64,000 bases of DNA from Halichoerus grypus (GCF_964656455.1 NC_135712.1:70499239-70563238); one strand, 5' to 3'; shown: positions 33,813-45,589, numbered from the stretch's first letter. The notes: generated by a model not told the origin, from the letters alone. Numbers and translations are program-made.

Positions 33813-36320
33813 TCTTTATTTTTATTTTTTAAATCATGTTATTAATTTTTTAAATATTTGTTTCAGAGGTACAGGTCTGTGATTCATCAGTCTTATATAA
33901 TACCCAGTGCTCATTACAACACATACCGTCCCCAGTGTCTATCACCCAGCCACCCCATTCCCCCACTGCCCTCCCCTCCAGCAATCCTCAGTTTGCTTCC
34001 TAAGATTTAGAGTCTCTTATGGTTTGTCTCCCTCTCTGGTTTCATCTTTTTTCATTTTTTCCTCTCTTCCTGTATGATCCTCTGCCTTGTTTCTTAAATT
34101 CCACATATCAGTGAGATTATATGATGATTGTCTTTCTCTAATTGACTTATTTTGCTTAGCATAATACCCTCTAGTTCTATCCACGTCCTTGCAAATGACA
34201 AGATTTCATTTTTGATGGCTGCATAACATTCCATTATATGTATATTCCATTGTATATATATTACCACATCTTCTTTACCCATTCATCTGTTGATGGACAT
34301 CTAGGCTCTTTCCATAGTTTGGCTATTATGGACATTGCTGCTATAAACATTGGGGTGCAGGTGCCCCTTCAGATCACTACATTTGTATCTTTGGGGTAAA
34401 TACCCAGTAGTGCAATTGCTGGGTCCTAGGGTAGTTCTATTTTTAACCTTTTGAGGAACCTCCATACTGTTTTCCAGAGTGGCTGCACCAGCTTGCATTC
34501 CCACCAACAGTGAGGAGGGTTCCACTTTCTCCGCATCTTTGCCAACATCTGTCGTTTCCTGACTTGTTAAGGTTAGCCATTCTGACTGGTGTGAGGTAGT
34601 TTCTCATTGAGGTTTTGATCTGTATTTCCCTGATACCAAGTGATGTTGTGCACTTTTTCATGTGTCTGTTAGCCATTTGGATATTTTCTTTGCAGAAATG
34701 TCTGTTCATGGGGCGCCTGGGTGGCTCAGATGGTTAAGCGTCTGCCTTCAGCTCAGGTCATGATCCCAGGGTCCTGGGATTGAGTCCTGCACTGGGCTCC
34801 TTGCTCAGCGGGGAGCCTGCCTCTCCCTCTCCTTCTGCCTCTCCCCCTGCTCATGCTCGCTCTCTCGGTATCTCTGTGTCTCAAATGAATAAATAAAATC
34901 TTAAAAAAAAAAAAAAAAAAAGAATGTCTGTTCATGTCCTCTACCCATTTCTTGATTGGATTATTTGTTCTTTGGGTGTTGAGTTTGATAAGTTCTTTAC
35001 AGATTTTGGATACTAGCCCTTTATCTGATACGTCATTTGCAAATATCTTCCCCGTTCTGTTGGTTGTCTTTTGATTTTGTTGACTGTTTCCTTTCCTTGG
35101 CAAAAGCTTTTTATCTTGATGAAGTCCCAATCGTTCATTTTTGCTTTTGTTTCCCTTGCCTTTGGTGACGTGTCTAGCAAGAAGTTGCTGTAGCCGAGGT
35201 TGAAGAGGTTGCTGCCTGTGTTCATCTCAAGGATTTTGATGGATTCCTGTCTCACATTGAGGTCTTTCATCCATTTTGAGTCTATTTTTGTGTATAGTGT
35301 AAGGAAATGGTCCAGTTTCATTCTTCTGCATGTGGCTGTCCAATTTTCCCAACACCATTTGTTGAAGAGACTGTCTTTTTTCCATTGGACATTCTTTCCT
35401 GCTTTGTCGAAGATTAGTTGACCATTGAGTTGAGGGTCCATTTCTGGGCTCTCTATTCGGTTCCATTGATCTATGTGACTGTTTTTGTGCCAGTACCATA
35501 CTGTCTTGATGATGACAGCTTTGTAATAGAGCTGGAAGCCGGAATTGTGATACCGCCAGCTTTGCTTTTCTTTTTCAACATTCCTCTGGCTGTTCGGGGT
35601 CTTTTCTGGTTCCATACAAATTTTAGGATTATTTGTTCCAGTTCTGTGAAAAAAGTTGATGGTATTTTGACAGGGATTGCATTGAATGTGTAGATTGCTC
35701 TAGGTAGCATACACATTTTAACAATATTTGTTCTTCCAATCCATGATCATGGAATGTTTTTTTTTTTTTCATGGAATGTTTTTTCATTTCTTTGTCTTTC
35801 TCAATTTTTTTCATGAGTGTTCTATATTTTTCTGAGTACAGGTCCTTTGCCTCTTTGGTTAGGTTTATTCCTAGGTGTCTTATGGTTTTGGGTGCAATTG
35901 TAAATGGGAGAGAAACTCCTTAATTTCTCTTTCTTCTGTCTCATTTTTGGTGTATAGAAATGCAACTGATTTTTATATCTTGCCACTTTGCTGAATTCCT
36001 GTATGAGTTCTAGCAATTTTGGGGTGGAGTCTTTTGGGTTTTCCACATAGAGTATCATGTCATCTGCAGAGTGAGAGTTTGACTTCTTTGCCGATTCAGA
36101 TGCCTTTTATTTCTTTTTGTTGTCTGATTGCTGAGGCTAGGACTTCTAATACTATGTTGAACAGCAGTGGTGATAGTGGACATCCCTGCCGTGTTCCTGA
36201 CCATAGGGGTAAAGCTCTTAGTTTTTCCCTATTGAGAATGATATTCGCTGTGGGTTTTTCATAAATGGCTTTTATGATATTGAGGTATGTACCCTCTATC
36301 CCTACACAGTGGAGAGTTTT
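33813..36320 (-). mobile_element. 5'-truncated L1 (late ORF2 plus 3' UTR), split by a SINE
   Basis: The minus strand carries about 2.3 kb of L1. It starts inside ORF2 (near a FRMKLD-type region well before [11 protein letters not shown]), runs through the C-terminal domain and the TGGAATATTACTCAGC-like end, and finishes in a 3' UTR with CTGTACCTCTGAAACAAATA and an A-rich tail at 33812-33840. Several frameshifts. A plus-strand Can-SINE (34711-34922) splits it, with AATGTCTGTTCATG on both sides. Confidence 0.93.
34711..34922 (+). repeat. Can-SINE inside L1
   Basis: Full copy. AATGTCTGTTCATG duplicated at about 34697-34710 and 34923-34936. Confidence 0.94.
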
Positions 36321-36517
36321 TTTTTTTTTTAAGATTTTATTTATTTATTTGACAGAGAGAGACACAGCGAGAGCAGGAACACAAGCAGGGGGAGTGGGAG
36401 AGGGAGAAGCAGGCTTCCTGCCGAGCAGGGAGCCCAATGTGGGGTTCGATCCCAGGATCTTGGGATCATGACCTGAGCCGAAGGCAGATGCTTAATGACT
36501 GAGCCACCCAGGCGCCC
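36318..36517 (-). repeat. Can-SINE joined to the 5' end of the L1
   Basis: Its A-tail abuts the truncated L1 5' end. Its head abuts CCATCCATTCATTTCT (36518-36533), whose perfect partner is at 33797-33812, beyond the L1 3' end. SINE and L1 thus share one duplication pair. Confidence 0.9.
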
Positions 36518-36785
36518 CCATCCATTCATTTCTATAGCACTTTCATAGGGCTTGGAAAACAAACTACAGGGCTGCCTCGATCCTGGGGCTTAGCTGTCAT
36601 GTGCATCATTTATGGTGTACTCCTGTATTATTAAATTTCAATCTAGAACAATCAAAATTACAAAGGAGGTAAAAAGTATTTTAACATTTTATGCATTCTG
36701 AAATAAGTTTTTCCACTTTGATACTAAGTTCTTGTGCTGACACCTGATCCTACCGTTTTGAATTCTATGAAAAAAGTAGGTTTTG

Positions 36786-36892
36786 GGACACCTGGCTGGC
36801 TCAGTTGGTAGAGCATGTGACTCTTGATCTCATGTGATCTTGGGCCCCACACTGGGTGTAAAGATTACTTAAAAATTAAAAAAAAAGAAAAG
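36786..36892 (+). repeat. Older Can-SINE subtype
   Basis: GGGACACCTGGCTGGCTCAG to GGTGTAAAGATTACTT. AAAGTAGGTTTTGG flanks both sides. Confidence 0.87.
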
Positions 36893-36929
36893 TAGGTTTT
36901 GGCTAGAAAAACCACAGGAACGAAATAGA

Positions 36930-37215
36930 CTGATCTCTAGTACTTAAGAACCAAACCAAGAGGCAGAAAATAGAATGATGGTTGCCAGGGGCTGGGAAAG
37001 TTACTATTTAATGGGTACAGAGTTTGTTTTCAGATGGATGGTAGTAATGGTTGCACAATATTATGAATGTATATAATACACTGAACTGTCCACTTAAAAA
37101 TTGTTAAGGTGTTCCATTTTGGTATATGTATTTTACCACAATAAGAAAAAATTTTTAAACAACAAAACCAAAAGAAAAGGAAAGGAAAAGAAAAGAAAAG
37201 AAAAGAAAAAAACAA
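36930..37215 (+). repeat. Old L1 3' end with A-rich tail
   Basis: GAATGATGGTTGCCAGGGGC, AATACACTGAACTGTCCACT, then an (AAAAG)n tail at 37165-37212. Confidence 0.75.
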
Positions 37216-37538
37216 CCTGAAAAAAAACTCAGGCCTGAGTTTTTGAGGAAATGTTACATAGATGTGGAGGAAGAGAAGAAAATCACTGCGTGAATACAGT
37301 CTTTAAGGTCTTTTGGGTTTGCTGAGACCATTCAGGTTGGCCAGATGGTTTCAGATGGAGATAAACCAAGGATGTGTGGGCCCTGGTAGAGAGTTTTGGG
37401 AGCTTTCATTTTGTTTTAATGTGAATTCAGAAACCTGTTGTTGTGAATCCACTTGTCCATGATATCAACACCTTAGCCTAAAATTTCAGCTCCCTAATAT
37501 GGTCCCAACCTTCTTTTCCCTGTGGAACCCCCCTTTAT
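37216..37538. other. Intergenic sequence, nothing recognised
   Basis: Between RNF168 and SMCO1. No frame or repeat identified. Confidence 0.4.
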
Positions 37539-37969
37539 TCTTTCTTTTTTTTTTTTTAAGGTTTATTTGAGAGAGAGGGAGAGCATGAGCGCAGTGGAGA
37601 GGGGCACAGGGAGAGGGAGAGAAACTCAAGCAGACTCTGTGCTGAGTGTGGAGCCGGATTTGAGGCTGGATCCCATGACCCCGAGATCATGACCTGAGCT
37701 AAAACCAAGACACGGACACCCAACAGACTGAGCCACCCAGAAGCCCCCTCCCATTATCCTTTTATTGTTTATTTTTATTTTTTTTTAATATTTTATTTAT
37801 TTGACAGAGAGAGACACAGCGAGAGAGGGAACACAAGCAGGGGGAGTGGGAGAGGGAGAAGCAGGCTTCCCGCCGAGCAGGGAGCCTGATGTGGGGCTCG
37901 ATCCCAGGACCCTGAGATCATGACCTGAGCCGAAGGCAGACGCCCGACAACTGAGCCACCCAGGTGCCC
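37539..37969 (-). repeat. Two Can-SINEs (37539-37747 and 37778-37969)
   Basis: Both minus strand. CCATTATCCTTT flanks the second. Confidence 0.91.
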
Positions 37970-38049
37970 CCCCATTATCCTTTCAAACATTCAACTATGA
38001 TCTAGTCGCTGGCATCCAGATCTTGTGCTTTCAGGCCATAGTTTGAAAT

Positions 38050-38260
38050 CTTAACTCATGAGTTACTTTGGCGCTTTGCCTACTTGAAGGATCAATTCAA
38101 TGTGCTTCCTCCAGGAAGTGGTCCTCAATCTTCAATCACACAGTGATAACCCTCCTCTGAACTCACCTAATCATGTATTGCCTACTGATAGTGGTTTTTA
38201 CTGTAGTCTTATTATTTAACTCTTAACATTTTAATTTATATGTTCAGGTATTTATGTCTG
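38050..38260 (+). repeat. L2-like ancient LINE fragment
   Basis: GTGCTTCCTCCAGGAAGTGGTCC resembles the L2 3' region. Weak. Confidence 0.45.
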
Positions 38261-38637
38261 TGTAATGAATACATTTTATGTGCTTCCTCAGATTTCCTTG
38301 GCCTTGTTTACTTTCTGGACCCACAGTCCCTTGCTCTGCCTGGGGCTGACCAGTTGCATTTCTAGAATCTCTGGCTCTTTCTATCACTTCTGGACTCCAG
38401 TGAAACATTGCACTGAGCAAGGCAGGCACTGGCTTCCCACTGGCTGCTCGGAGGACTTAAATGATGCATCCTGGAAGTAGAGTGGTGGGGGGCAGTTACT
38501 CCCCAGGGAACAAACTTCAGCCAACTGAAAACAGTAGACTAAATGAGCATGACAGAGAAATTCCCTTTCCATCTTCCTTCCAAGGCATGGTTTCTCCAAA
38601 CAGTGTGTCTGGGGAGGACAAGAAAAAAAAGTGCATT

Positions 38638-38946
38638 TTTTTTCAAGATTTTATTTATTTTTTATTATTTATTTGTTTATTTGAGAGAGCGTGAGAGAGA
38701 GTGAGCAAGGTGAGGAGCAGAGGGAGAAGCAGGCTCCCCGCTGAGCAGAGAGCCCAACACGGGGCTCAATCCCGGGATCCTGGGATCATGACCTGAGCCC
38801 AAGGCAGCCGCTTAACCAACTGAGCCACCCAGGCGCCCCTCAAGATTTTATTTTTAAGTAATCTCTACACCCAACATGGGGCTCAAACTTACAACCTTGA
38901 GAGCAAGAGTCTAATGCTCTACCAGCTGAGCCAGCCAGATGCTCCA
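38638..38946 (-). repeat. Can-SINE inserted in the tail of an older Can-SINE
   Basis: Full copy ends GAGCCACCCAGGCGCCCC at 38840. The older subtype follows (CAAGATTTTATTTTTAAGTA to GAGCCAGCCAGATGCTCC). Confidence 0.88.
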
Positions 38947-39206
38947 AGACTGAGTGCATTTATCTACCAAGCAAGCTGCTGTGTCATGGCTCATTTTCAA
39001 AGAGGGCCAGCAAGGTAATACATCATATTGTATTATTTTGAATCCTCTACCTAACTCCTTCCAGAATGTTACCTCATTTTGGTTAATCTGAATTTGTACC
39101 GCCCAAATAATGCATAAGCACTTAACCTTTACCTGGAAGACAGGGTCCACATTTTTAAATGTTTCTGTTATTCACAGCACCTAGTACATGGCATTTGGTG
39201 TTCAAT

Positions 39207-39321
39207 AAAATTTTTTTAAGATTTTATTTTTAAGTAATTTCTATGTCCATTATGGGGCTTAAACCTACAACCCTGAGATCAAGAATCATGTGCTTTATCA
39301 ACTGAGCCAGTCAGGCGCCCC
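39207..39321 (-). repeat. Older Can-SINE subtype
   Basis: TTTAAGATTTTATTTTTAAG to CTGAGCCAGTCAGGCGCCCC, with CAATA flanks. Confidence 0.86.
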
Positions 39322-39439
39322 AATAGATACTTTAATATATAGTCAATGTGTAAGAGTTCCCTTTCCAGTGTAAAATAACTATGGTAGTGTACTGGAGAGA
39401 AAGTGCACAACATACAATATATATTAGGTGTTTTTATTG

Positions 39440-39925
39440 TTTTTTTGTCTTCTAGTATATAGTACATTCACATGGTTCAAAATTCAAAATGTACAAAATG
39501 GAGTAACAGTGAAAAGAATTCCTCCTACCTTTGACCCCTAGCCTCTTCATTTTTTTCCCTGAGAGAACCAATGTTCTTACTTTCTAATGTATCTCTCCAG
39601 AAGAAGCTTATGAAGTTTATGGATATATTAGCTTATGTGTGTGTGTGTGTGTGTGTGTGTTTGTTTTTGCCCTTTTTTTTCTACTTAACAATATATAGGA
39701 AATATTTTAAAATAATACATCTTGGTAATAACTCCTTATCATTTTACAGTTACACAAAGAACTTCTTCATTCTCTTATATTGCTACACAGAAAGTATCCA
39801 TTGTATCAATTTATCATAGTTTGTTTAAGGCTCCCCCCACTTTTGCTATAAAAATAAGCCTGTGATAAATTGTACATACATCCTCTTTTCTCCATTTGCA
39901 AGATAAACTGCTAGAAGTAGAATCT
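39440..39925 (-). repeat. Old L1 fragment in the SMCO1 3' region
   Basis: CACATGGTTCAAAATTCAAA and GAGAACCAATGTTCTTACTT resemble an antisense L1M 3' segment. A (TG)n tract lies at 39637-39661. Confidence 0.55.
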
Positions 39926-39939
39926 CTTGGTCATCAAAG

Positions 39940-40384
39940 TTAGCTTCTGACTGATGGTATCAACTCTTTTAGGGATGACTTTTGCTCTTCGGGGGCCCTC
40001 GCTGCTTTCCCCTTCCCAATGACCTGCACAGCCCTCAGCAAACTATCCTGCAGAGCCTGGTTCTTTACCATGTTAGTGATCAGGAAAGTGACATCCCTGA
40101 TATACATCTGCCTCACTTTAGCACCATAGTATTCTGCCTTGTTACCATGGGCGATAAAGAAGGTACAAAGTGCTGTGATATCTCCTTCTTGCAGCCCACA
40201 CTCCTCCAGGACAGACTCCCACACGACTCTAACGCGCTGGTTCTTGACTTTTCGTCTCAGGACAGAGGCTAAGGTGGGAAGACCTCGCACCAGGTCTGGC
40301 AGCTTCTCAAGCACACGAGTGTGCAAGCAGATGAGTACTTCGATGACGTAGCTGTATAAAATATTCAGTTCCATTGAAGTGAAT
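39940..40384 (-). CDS. SMCO1: SMCO1 coding exon 3 (membrane segment and C-terminus)
   Basis: SMCO1 is a single-pass membrane protein with coiled-coil domains. Its biochemical role is not established. This exon follows a TTTTTTGTAG acceptor and encodes residues 67-214, ending in LIPSVRS and a stop. The hydrophobic run ELNILYSYVIEVLICL near residues 71-87 is the likely membrane segment. A basic, helical C-terminal part (LRRKVKNQRVRVVWESVLEE) follows. The reading frame is fully conserved against my recollection of the human protein. An old L1 fragment begins just past the stop, so the 3' UTR probably includes repeat sequence. Confidence 0.94.
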
Positions 40385-40807
40385 CTACAAAAAATGTGGA
40401 GAGCTTCTTAATCAGTAGAACTCCTTATGTACAAACATAAAGCTAATTCTATCAGGATACAAACCCACGAGAAGAACCAGCGGTTGTATTTTAGAAAATA
40501 TTTTAGAATAGGGCCTGCACTACGTGGGATAGCTTCGTTCTCAGGCCCCTCACACTACACATTTCTCGACAGCAGAGGAGTTATGTCACCCATCTCTGTG
40601 CTAGCAAGACACCGTCAGACAAGAGACACTGATGAGATGTATATGGCAGGACTGGTGTATGAACGGGTGCTCAAATTAATCTTTTTTGAACGAATTGACC
40701 TCCGAAAATATAATTTCTTCACAATCCATTGAAGTTCAAGTTTAGAATGACCACTGCAAGCTCTCACAAAGCCACAAAATTCCACCGCTTTCTCACTGGA
40801 TACTCAC

Positions 40808-40957
40808 TTGGTTGCCAGAACTGCTCTCCACAGCTCATCTTGGGCTGCCTGGCTTGTCAGAGCCTTGCTATGCTCTTCAAATCTCTGGGTCAGACCATCC
40901 TTGGTGCAGTCCAGCTCTTTAAACTGTGCTTCTAAAGCTTGGAGTTTGTGGTCTACT
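40808..40957 (-). CDS. SMCO1: SMCO1 coding exon 2 (coiled coil)
   Basis: The exon lies between a CCTATAG acceptor and a GTGAGTATCC donor. It completes codon 17, adds 49 codons and leaves two bases. It encodes a heptad-rich segment (starting VDHKLQALEAQFKELD) typical of the N-terminal coiled coil that gives the protein its name. No stops or shifts are present. Confidence 0.92.
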
Positions 40958-41228
40958 CTATAGGATGAAAGAATCAAGCGGGACTTTAGGCAAGGGACAA
41001 AACCTTAGTTTTGCCTTAAGGTAAAGCTCTAATACATTGTTTATAACTGCCATTAATTTGGGCAGCTACTTAAATGATGAACAGTTGTTCCTATTTGCCG
41101 TTCTCTCTAACCATCATCCTACGTCCTATATTCCTTATATTGCCAAACCTTTTAATCGTCTGATTACTTGAATTATCTGCCACGTCTTGATTTTTGTATT
41201 GTACTTTATATTTTCAAAAGTATTTTAG

Positions 41229-41536
41229 GGGCGCCTGGCTGGCTGAGTCAGTGGAGCCTGCCACTCTCAGTCTCAGGGTCTTGAGTTCAAGCCCCACATT
41301 GGGCATGGAGCCTACTTTAAGAAAAGAAGTACTTTTTTTTTTTTTTAAGATTGTTTATTTATTTATTTGACAGAGAGAGACACAGTGAGAGAGGGAACAC
41401 AAGCAGGGGGAGTGGGGGAGGGAGAAGCAGGGTTCCCACCAAGCAGGGAGCCTGATGCAGGGCTCGATCCCAGGACCCTGGGATCATGACCTGAGCCGAA
41501 GGCAGGCGCTTAACGACTGAGCCACTCAGGCACCCT
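41229..41536. repeat. Older plus-strand Can-SINE followed by a young minus-strand one
   Basis: Old copy 41229-41333, young copy 41334-41536. GAAAAGAAGTACTTT lies on both sides of the young copy. In SMCO1 intron 1. Confidence 0.9.
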
Positions 41537-41559
41537 GAAAAGAAGTACTTTAAATACAA

Positions 41560-41815
41560 GCATTACTTTGATTCTCACAACAACCATAAGAAATGAAGCA
41601 GTCATTTTTATCATTTTACAGATAAAGAAATTGAGGGGTGCCTGGCTGGCTCAGTCAGAAGAGCATGAGACTCTTGATCTCGGGGTCACGAGTTCAAGCC
41701 CTACATGGATGTAGAGATTACTAAAAAAAATAAATAAACTTTACAGATAAAGAAATTGAGTCTCCAAAAGATTGAAACCTAATGTCATAGCTAGCTAGTG
41801 CTGGGACCAGTATTT
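41560..41815 (+). repeat. MIR split by an older Can-SINE (41637-41736)
   Basis: MIR core (TTTACAGATAAAGAAATTGAG) is interrupted. The same 20-odd-bp flank recurs after the SINE, then MIR continues (TCATAGCTAGCTAGTGCTGG). Confidence 0.88.
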
Positions 41816-41849
41816 AATAAGGTGCATTTCTCTATTCTGACTGCCCAAA

Positions 41850-42110
41850 TCCTATCCTACCTTCAGGATAAGCTCACTTTCCACTGTTTGCTTGAATTCC
41901 CTAGCCTTTCTGCCTGGAGATCACCCTGCCGACTTAATTTTCACAGGGACTGCCTTCATTACCTGTCACTCCCCACCTCCAGCTTTATTTTTAGAGTTAG
42001 CATTTCATGAATGAAATTGTAAACTTTTGGAGGGAGGGAATCAGAGACTATTTCTGAGACATCTTTATACCTGTCCCCTAATACCTAGCAAAGGCCTTAG
42101 ACAGAAGTAA
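41850..42110 (+). repeat. L2-like ancient LINE fragment
   Basis: TGTAAACTTTTGGAGGGAGGGAATCAG and ACCTAGCAAAGGCCTTAGAC resemble the L2 3' end. Confidence 0.5.
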
Positions 42111-42208
42111 TAAAATAACGTCTCATCTGATCCACATCCATGATGTGAATGAGTTGCTGAGCTGTGTAACCCAACATGGGCATTTGGGGTAGCTCTGAAC
42201 AACCTTAA

Positions 42209-42227
42209 TCATCAGGGGGCGCTGTGG
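42209..42227 (+). promoter_or_regulatory. CTCF-like motif
   Basis: TCATCAGGGGGCGCTGTGG fits the CTCF core (CCACCAGGGGGCGCTG). It lies in SMCO1 intron 1, plus orientation, in AT-rich DNA outside recent repeats. A second such core lies at 59777-59795 in the same orientation. Binding is not shown by sequence. Confidence 0.5.
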
Positions 42228-42229
42228 CA

Positions 42230-43202
42230 CCAGAATTATGTCAAACTGAATCACAGAGAACTGAAACAACACAACTCACTTGCCTGAAGACCCCCACATT
42301 GTTTTTCATGAAAGAAGTGATAGATAAATACACATACCACTTCCGTGAGCTTCCAAGTCCCCAGTGACCTGAATACTCTCAGAGTTGCCCAGGTTCTGTC
42401 CTTGGCCATCTTTTCTTCTTGGTCCTCGCTTTATCTCAAGGCTAATTCAGCTTCAGGTACCACATCTCTCCTAAGCTCTAGACCTGTTATCTTTAACTGT
42501 GTTTTGTGCATCTCCACCTGGATGGAGACGTCAAACTCAACTGTCCTAAGCTGAACCTGCTAACTATCCCCCCCACACCCCAATCATCAGAAATTACTAT
42601 GGTGGAATTTTCTCACTGTTTTGGATATTTTATTTACATATAGATAAGGCCCTCTATGAAATGTGTGGGGTTTCGTAGGAGTGTAAGCCTGCAGGACCTA
42701 ATATGGCAGCAGTCTCCGTTTGCATGTCGAAACAATGTCATCTGGCATACTGTTGGTATTCACTTTGACACCTTTAAGACTATATTGCTTATAGGTCATC
42801 TCTAAGTTGAACTCTGTAGAGAGAAACTCTAGCTTGTCAGTCAGTATAAAAGTTCACAACGGTTAACAGTTTTTGGGAAGCCTCTCACCAAAAGGCATTC
42901 CCACACCATTCCAAATAAATCCTAAACAACATGTCTGCAAATCCAAGTCTGCTTTCTACTACAATCCCCCAGTTTAGTTAGTGATATCACCATCTATTCA
43001 ATTGCTTGAACTAGAAATCTCAGAATAATTTTTAGCTTTTTTTTCTTCCTCTCCATTAATGCCTCTAAACTATCCCTTCCTCTCCATCACCACTAAACCA
43101 GTTAGTAACTATCTTTCACTTTGACCTAGGATTATAGTAGCCTAACTGAATCCTTGCTTTCAATTTCTGCTACCTCTAATCCATCCTCTAGAAATATGCT
43201 TC
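42230..43202. other. SMCO1 intron 1 unique sequence
   Basis: Nearly 1 kb without recognised repeats or exon-like frames, which is unusual for this window. Confidence 0.45.
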
Positions 43203-43434
43203 TTTTTTTTTAAGATTTTTTAAAAATTTATTTATTTGTCAGAGAGAGAGAGAGCACTAGAGAAAGAGAGAGAGAGAGGGAGAAAGAAAGCACAAGCAGG
43301 GGAAGCGTCAGGCAGAGGGAGAAGTAGGCTTCCCGCTGAGCAGGGAGCCCAATACGGGGCTTGATCCCAGGACCCTGGGATCATGACCTAAGCTGAAGGC
43401 AGACGCTTAACCAGCTGAGCCACCCAGGCATCCC
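43203..43434 (-). repeat. Can-SINE with expanded (GA)n
   Basis: Minus-strand copy. TAGAAATATGC flanks both sides. Confidence 0.92.
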
Positions 43435-43649
43435 TAGAAATATGCCTCTAAACCACAATTCTGTTCATGTAACTCAACTGATTATCTATGTTGTCCATTG
43501 ATACAGTTAGAGCGAAATTGGATATCCTCAGGAGGATAAACATAAAGCCCTTAGCCCTTTGCTGCCTTCTTCTGCCCGTCCTCTCATATCCTAGTCACTA
43601 ACCACTTGCGACATCTAGCAGCTGACTGAACACAGCACACGATTCCAAG

Positions 43650-43975
43650 CTTCTGTGGCTTCCAAGTACTTTTCCTCACCCCAGAATTCCTTCCCATATT
43701 TTTCTTTCTCATAACTTTTTACTCATACTTTAAGGTCCAGCTTAAATGTCTCTCTGTGAAGTGTTCCTTTTCCTAGTATAAAAGGCAAAATTAATCGATC
43801 CTTTCTTCCTGTTCTCATAGCCCTTTAGGAACATTACCATCGTAAGGTCATAAGGTCAATCACATTCTAGTATTTATGAATACTTCTGTTATCCGTATAG
43901 GCTTTGAGCTCCTTGAGGACAGAAACCGTATTTTACTTATTTTGTATACCTAGAATATAGCACATGCATTAATTG
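43650..43975 (+). repeat. L2-like ancient LINE fragment
   Basis: AAGGTCCAGCTTAAATGTCTCTCTGTGAAG, then GGCTTTGAGCTCCTTGAGGACAG, follow the L2 3' order. Confidence 0.6.
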
Positions 43976-44179
43976 AATGGAATTCACCTGGGAGTAATTT
44001 TTCTTTCTTGTTTAGTTATATATATTTTTAACCTGGAAGACTTAAACAACTTTAAACAGAGACAGAATTCTAATTAGCATGTCTATAGTTCTTTGCCTAT
44101 TTTTATTCTTTATTCTTCTCTTACCCATCTTCCCAGAAAAGCAGGCAATGCTTGCTCCCTCCCTGTAGCCCTTAGCAAC

Positions 44180-44229
44180 CTTTTCATTGCCTCCTTCAAG
44201 GATATCAGGGCTGTGGTCTCATTGTTCAT
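44180..44229 (-). CDS. SMCO1: SMCO1 coding exon 1
   Basis: The exon encodes the first 16 residues, MNNETTALISLKEAMK, plus two bases of codon 17, then a GTTGCTAAGG donor. The donor is weak beyond the GT, but the phase fits exon 2 exactly (AG + A gives Arg17). The ATG has A at -3. The frame stays open upstream, but with no earlier in-frame ATG next to it, so this start, which matches the human N-terminus, is preferred. Confidence 0.88.
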
Positions 44230-44319
44230 CTTCTTAAGGCAAAATGAAAGGAAACCAAACAAGGAAAACAAAAACCTAATGGAGGTTTGAATCCAGGGTT
44301 TTCTGCTGTCTTCCACTCA

Positions 44320-44763
44320 GCAACAGGCAGCAGCAGTATGAGTATTTGATCTAATTCTGCCTGAAAGGTCACTCAGTACAAGAAGCTTTTAATAGCTTGT
44401 ACATCCAAATATAGTTCCAGAGAACTCATCTTGTGAGCACAGGTGTCTTAGAACGCACATATTTGCTTTTGTAAAATGAGCCATAGTACATCAACATAGC
44501 AAAACAATCAGATGTAAACGTGGCTCTGTGTATTCCAATAAATGTATATATGGTTATATACAGGGATTAAATTTGATGGAAATATTACTCTCAAATTTTA
44601 ACAGCTTCATTATTCAACTATAATCTAAATTAGGTTTAAAGAGATCCCCAGACCTTCTATGATGTATTGTATCAATGCTAAAAATCTAATCATCCTTAGA
44701 AACTAATAAATATTTATTGAGAGTTTCTAGTATTAGATTAAGTATTGAAAATAAAAACAGACA
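44320..44763. other. Upstream region of SMCO1
   Basis: AT-rich, no CpG island, no clear TATA box placed. The SMCO1 promoter must lie near here but cannot be pinned from sequence alone. Confidence 0.35.
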
Positions 44764-44950
44764 GGGGTGCCTGGGTGGCTCAGTCGGTTAGAGGTCCAAC
44801 TCTTGATTTCGGCTCAGGTCATGATCTCGGGGTCGTGAGATTGAGCCCCGTGCTGGGTGTGGAGCCTGCTTAAGATTCTCCTCTCTCTGTTGTGCTGTCT
44901 CTCTCTCTAAAAATACATACATACATACGTATGTATATAAATACATAAAT
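44764..44950 (+). repeat. Can-SINE
   Basis: Head GGGGTGCCTGGGTGGCTCAG, tail of (CATA)n and ATAAATA. Confidence 0.9.
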
Positions 44951-45320
44951 AAGGAAATAAACACAGACATAAAACAGGACCCCTGAATTCAATGTGTTTA
45001 AAGTCTAATTGGGAAGACAGGACATATACTTAAAAAGAAAATGTATATAAAATGTTGTGCACCAAATAGGTACAGACCATAGAAATCATAGATGAGAGAG
45101 TAAGTCACTAAAGCCTTGGATAATTGAGAAATGCTAACATTGAAGGTAGGAGTTGGGCTTAGCCTTAAAGGAAATGTAAGTCTCTGATTATCAGAGAAGA
45201 CAGAGAAGGGTATTACCAACTGGAGTAATGTGCGCAAAATCACAAAGCAAGGTACATGATGTGGTCAGGAAACAATGGGTGGATATGCCTTAAGCAAAAA
45301 ATTCATGTGAGGAAAAAAAC
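44951..45320. other. Intergenic sequence, nothing recognised
   Basis: Read on both strands; no gene, possible MIR-age debris. Confidence 0.35.
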
Positions 45321-45580
45321 AACATTTAATAAGATCTTAATACAATTTTATTTATTAAAAAACATTTAATAGGATCTTAATATTTATTTATTTATTTGTT
45401 TGTTTGACAGAGAGAGAGAGAGCACAAGCAGGGGGAGCAACAGAGGGAGAGGGAGAAGCAGAGAGCCCACCATGGGGCTCGATCCCAGGACCCTGGGGTC
45501 ATGACCTGAGCTGAAAGCACATGCTTAACCATCTGAGCCATTCAGGTGCCCCTGTATAAATAAAATCTTAAAACAAAAAA
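45321..45580 (-). repeat. Can-SINE with a re-copied flank
   Basis: SINE body 45372-45552. AACATTTAATARGATCTTAATA occurs twice before it (about 45322 and 45362) rather than flanking it, with T-rich sequence between. This suggests an earlier insertion that lost its body. Confidence 0.75.
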
Positions 45581-45589
45581 CAAAACAAA

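Larger units (their letters stand above)
39940..44229 (-). other. SMCO1: SMCO1 gene (complete coding region)
   Basis: Three exons (50, 150 and 445 bp) join through two GT-AG introns into a 645-bp frame for 214 residues plus stop. That equals the length of human SMCO1 (formerly C3orf43) as I recall it. The gene lies on the same strand as RNF168 and about 8 kb upstream of it, as in human 3q29. Intron 1 is about 3.2 kb and contains MIR, L2, Can-SINEs and a CTCF-like motif. Intron 2 is 423 bp and repeat-free. No CpG island is seen at its 5' end, consistent with a tissue-restricted gene. Confidence 0.92.

Noticed and set aside
40427..40935. Plus-strand frames in SMCO1 intron 2 and exon 2
   Set aside because: No start context, no resemblance, and they overlap verified minus-strand coding exons.
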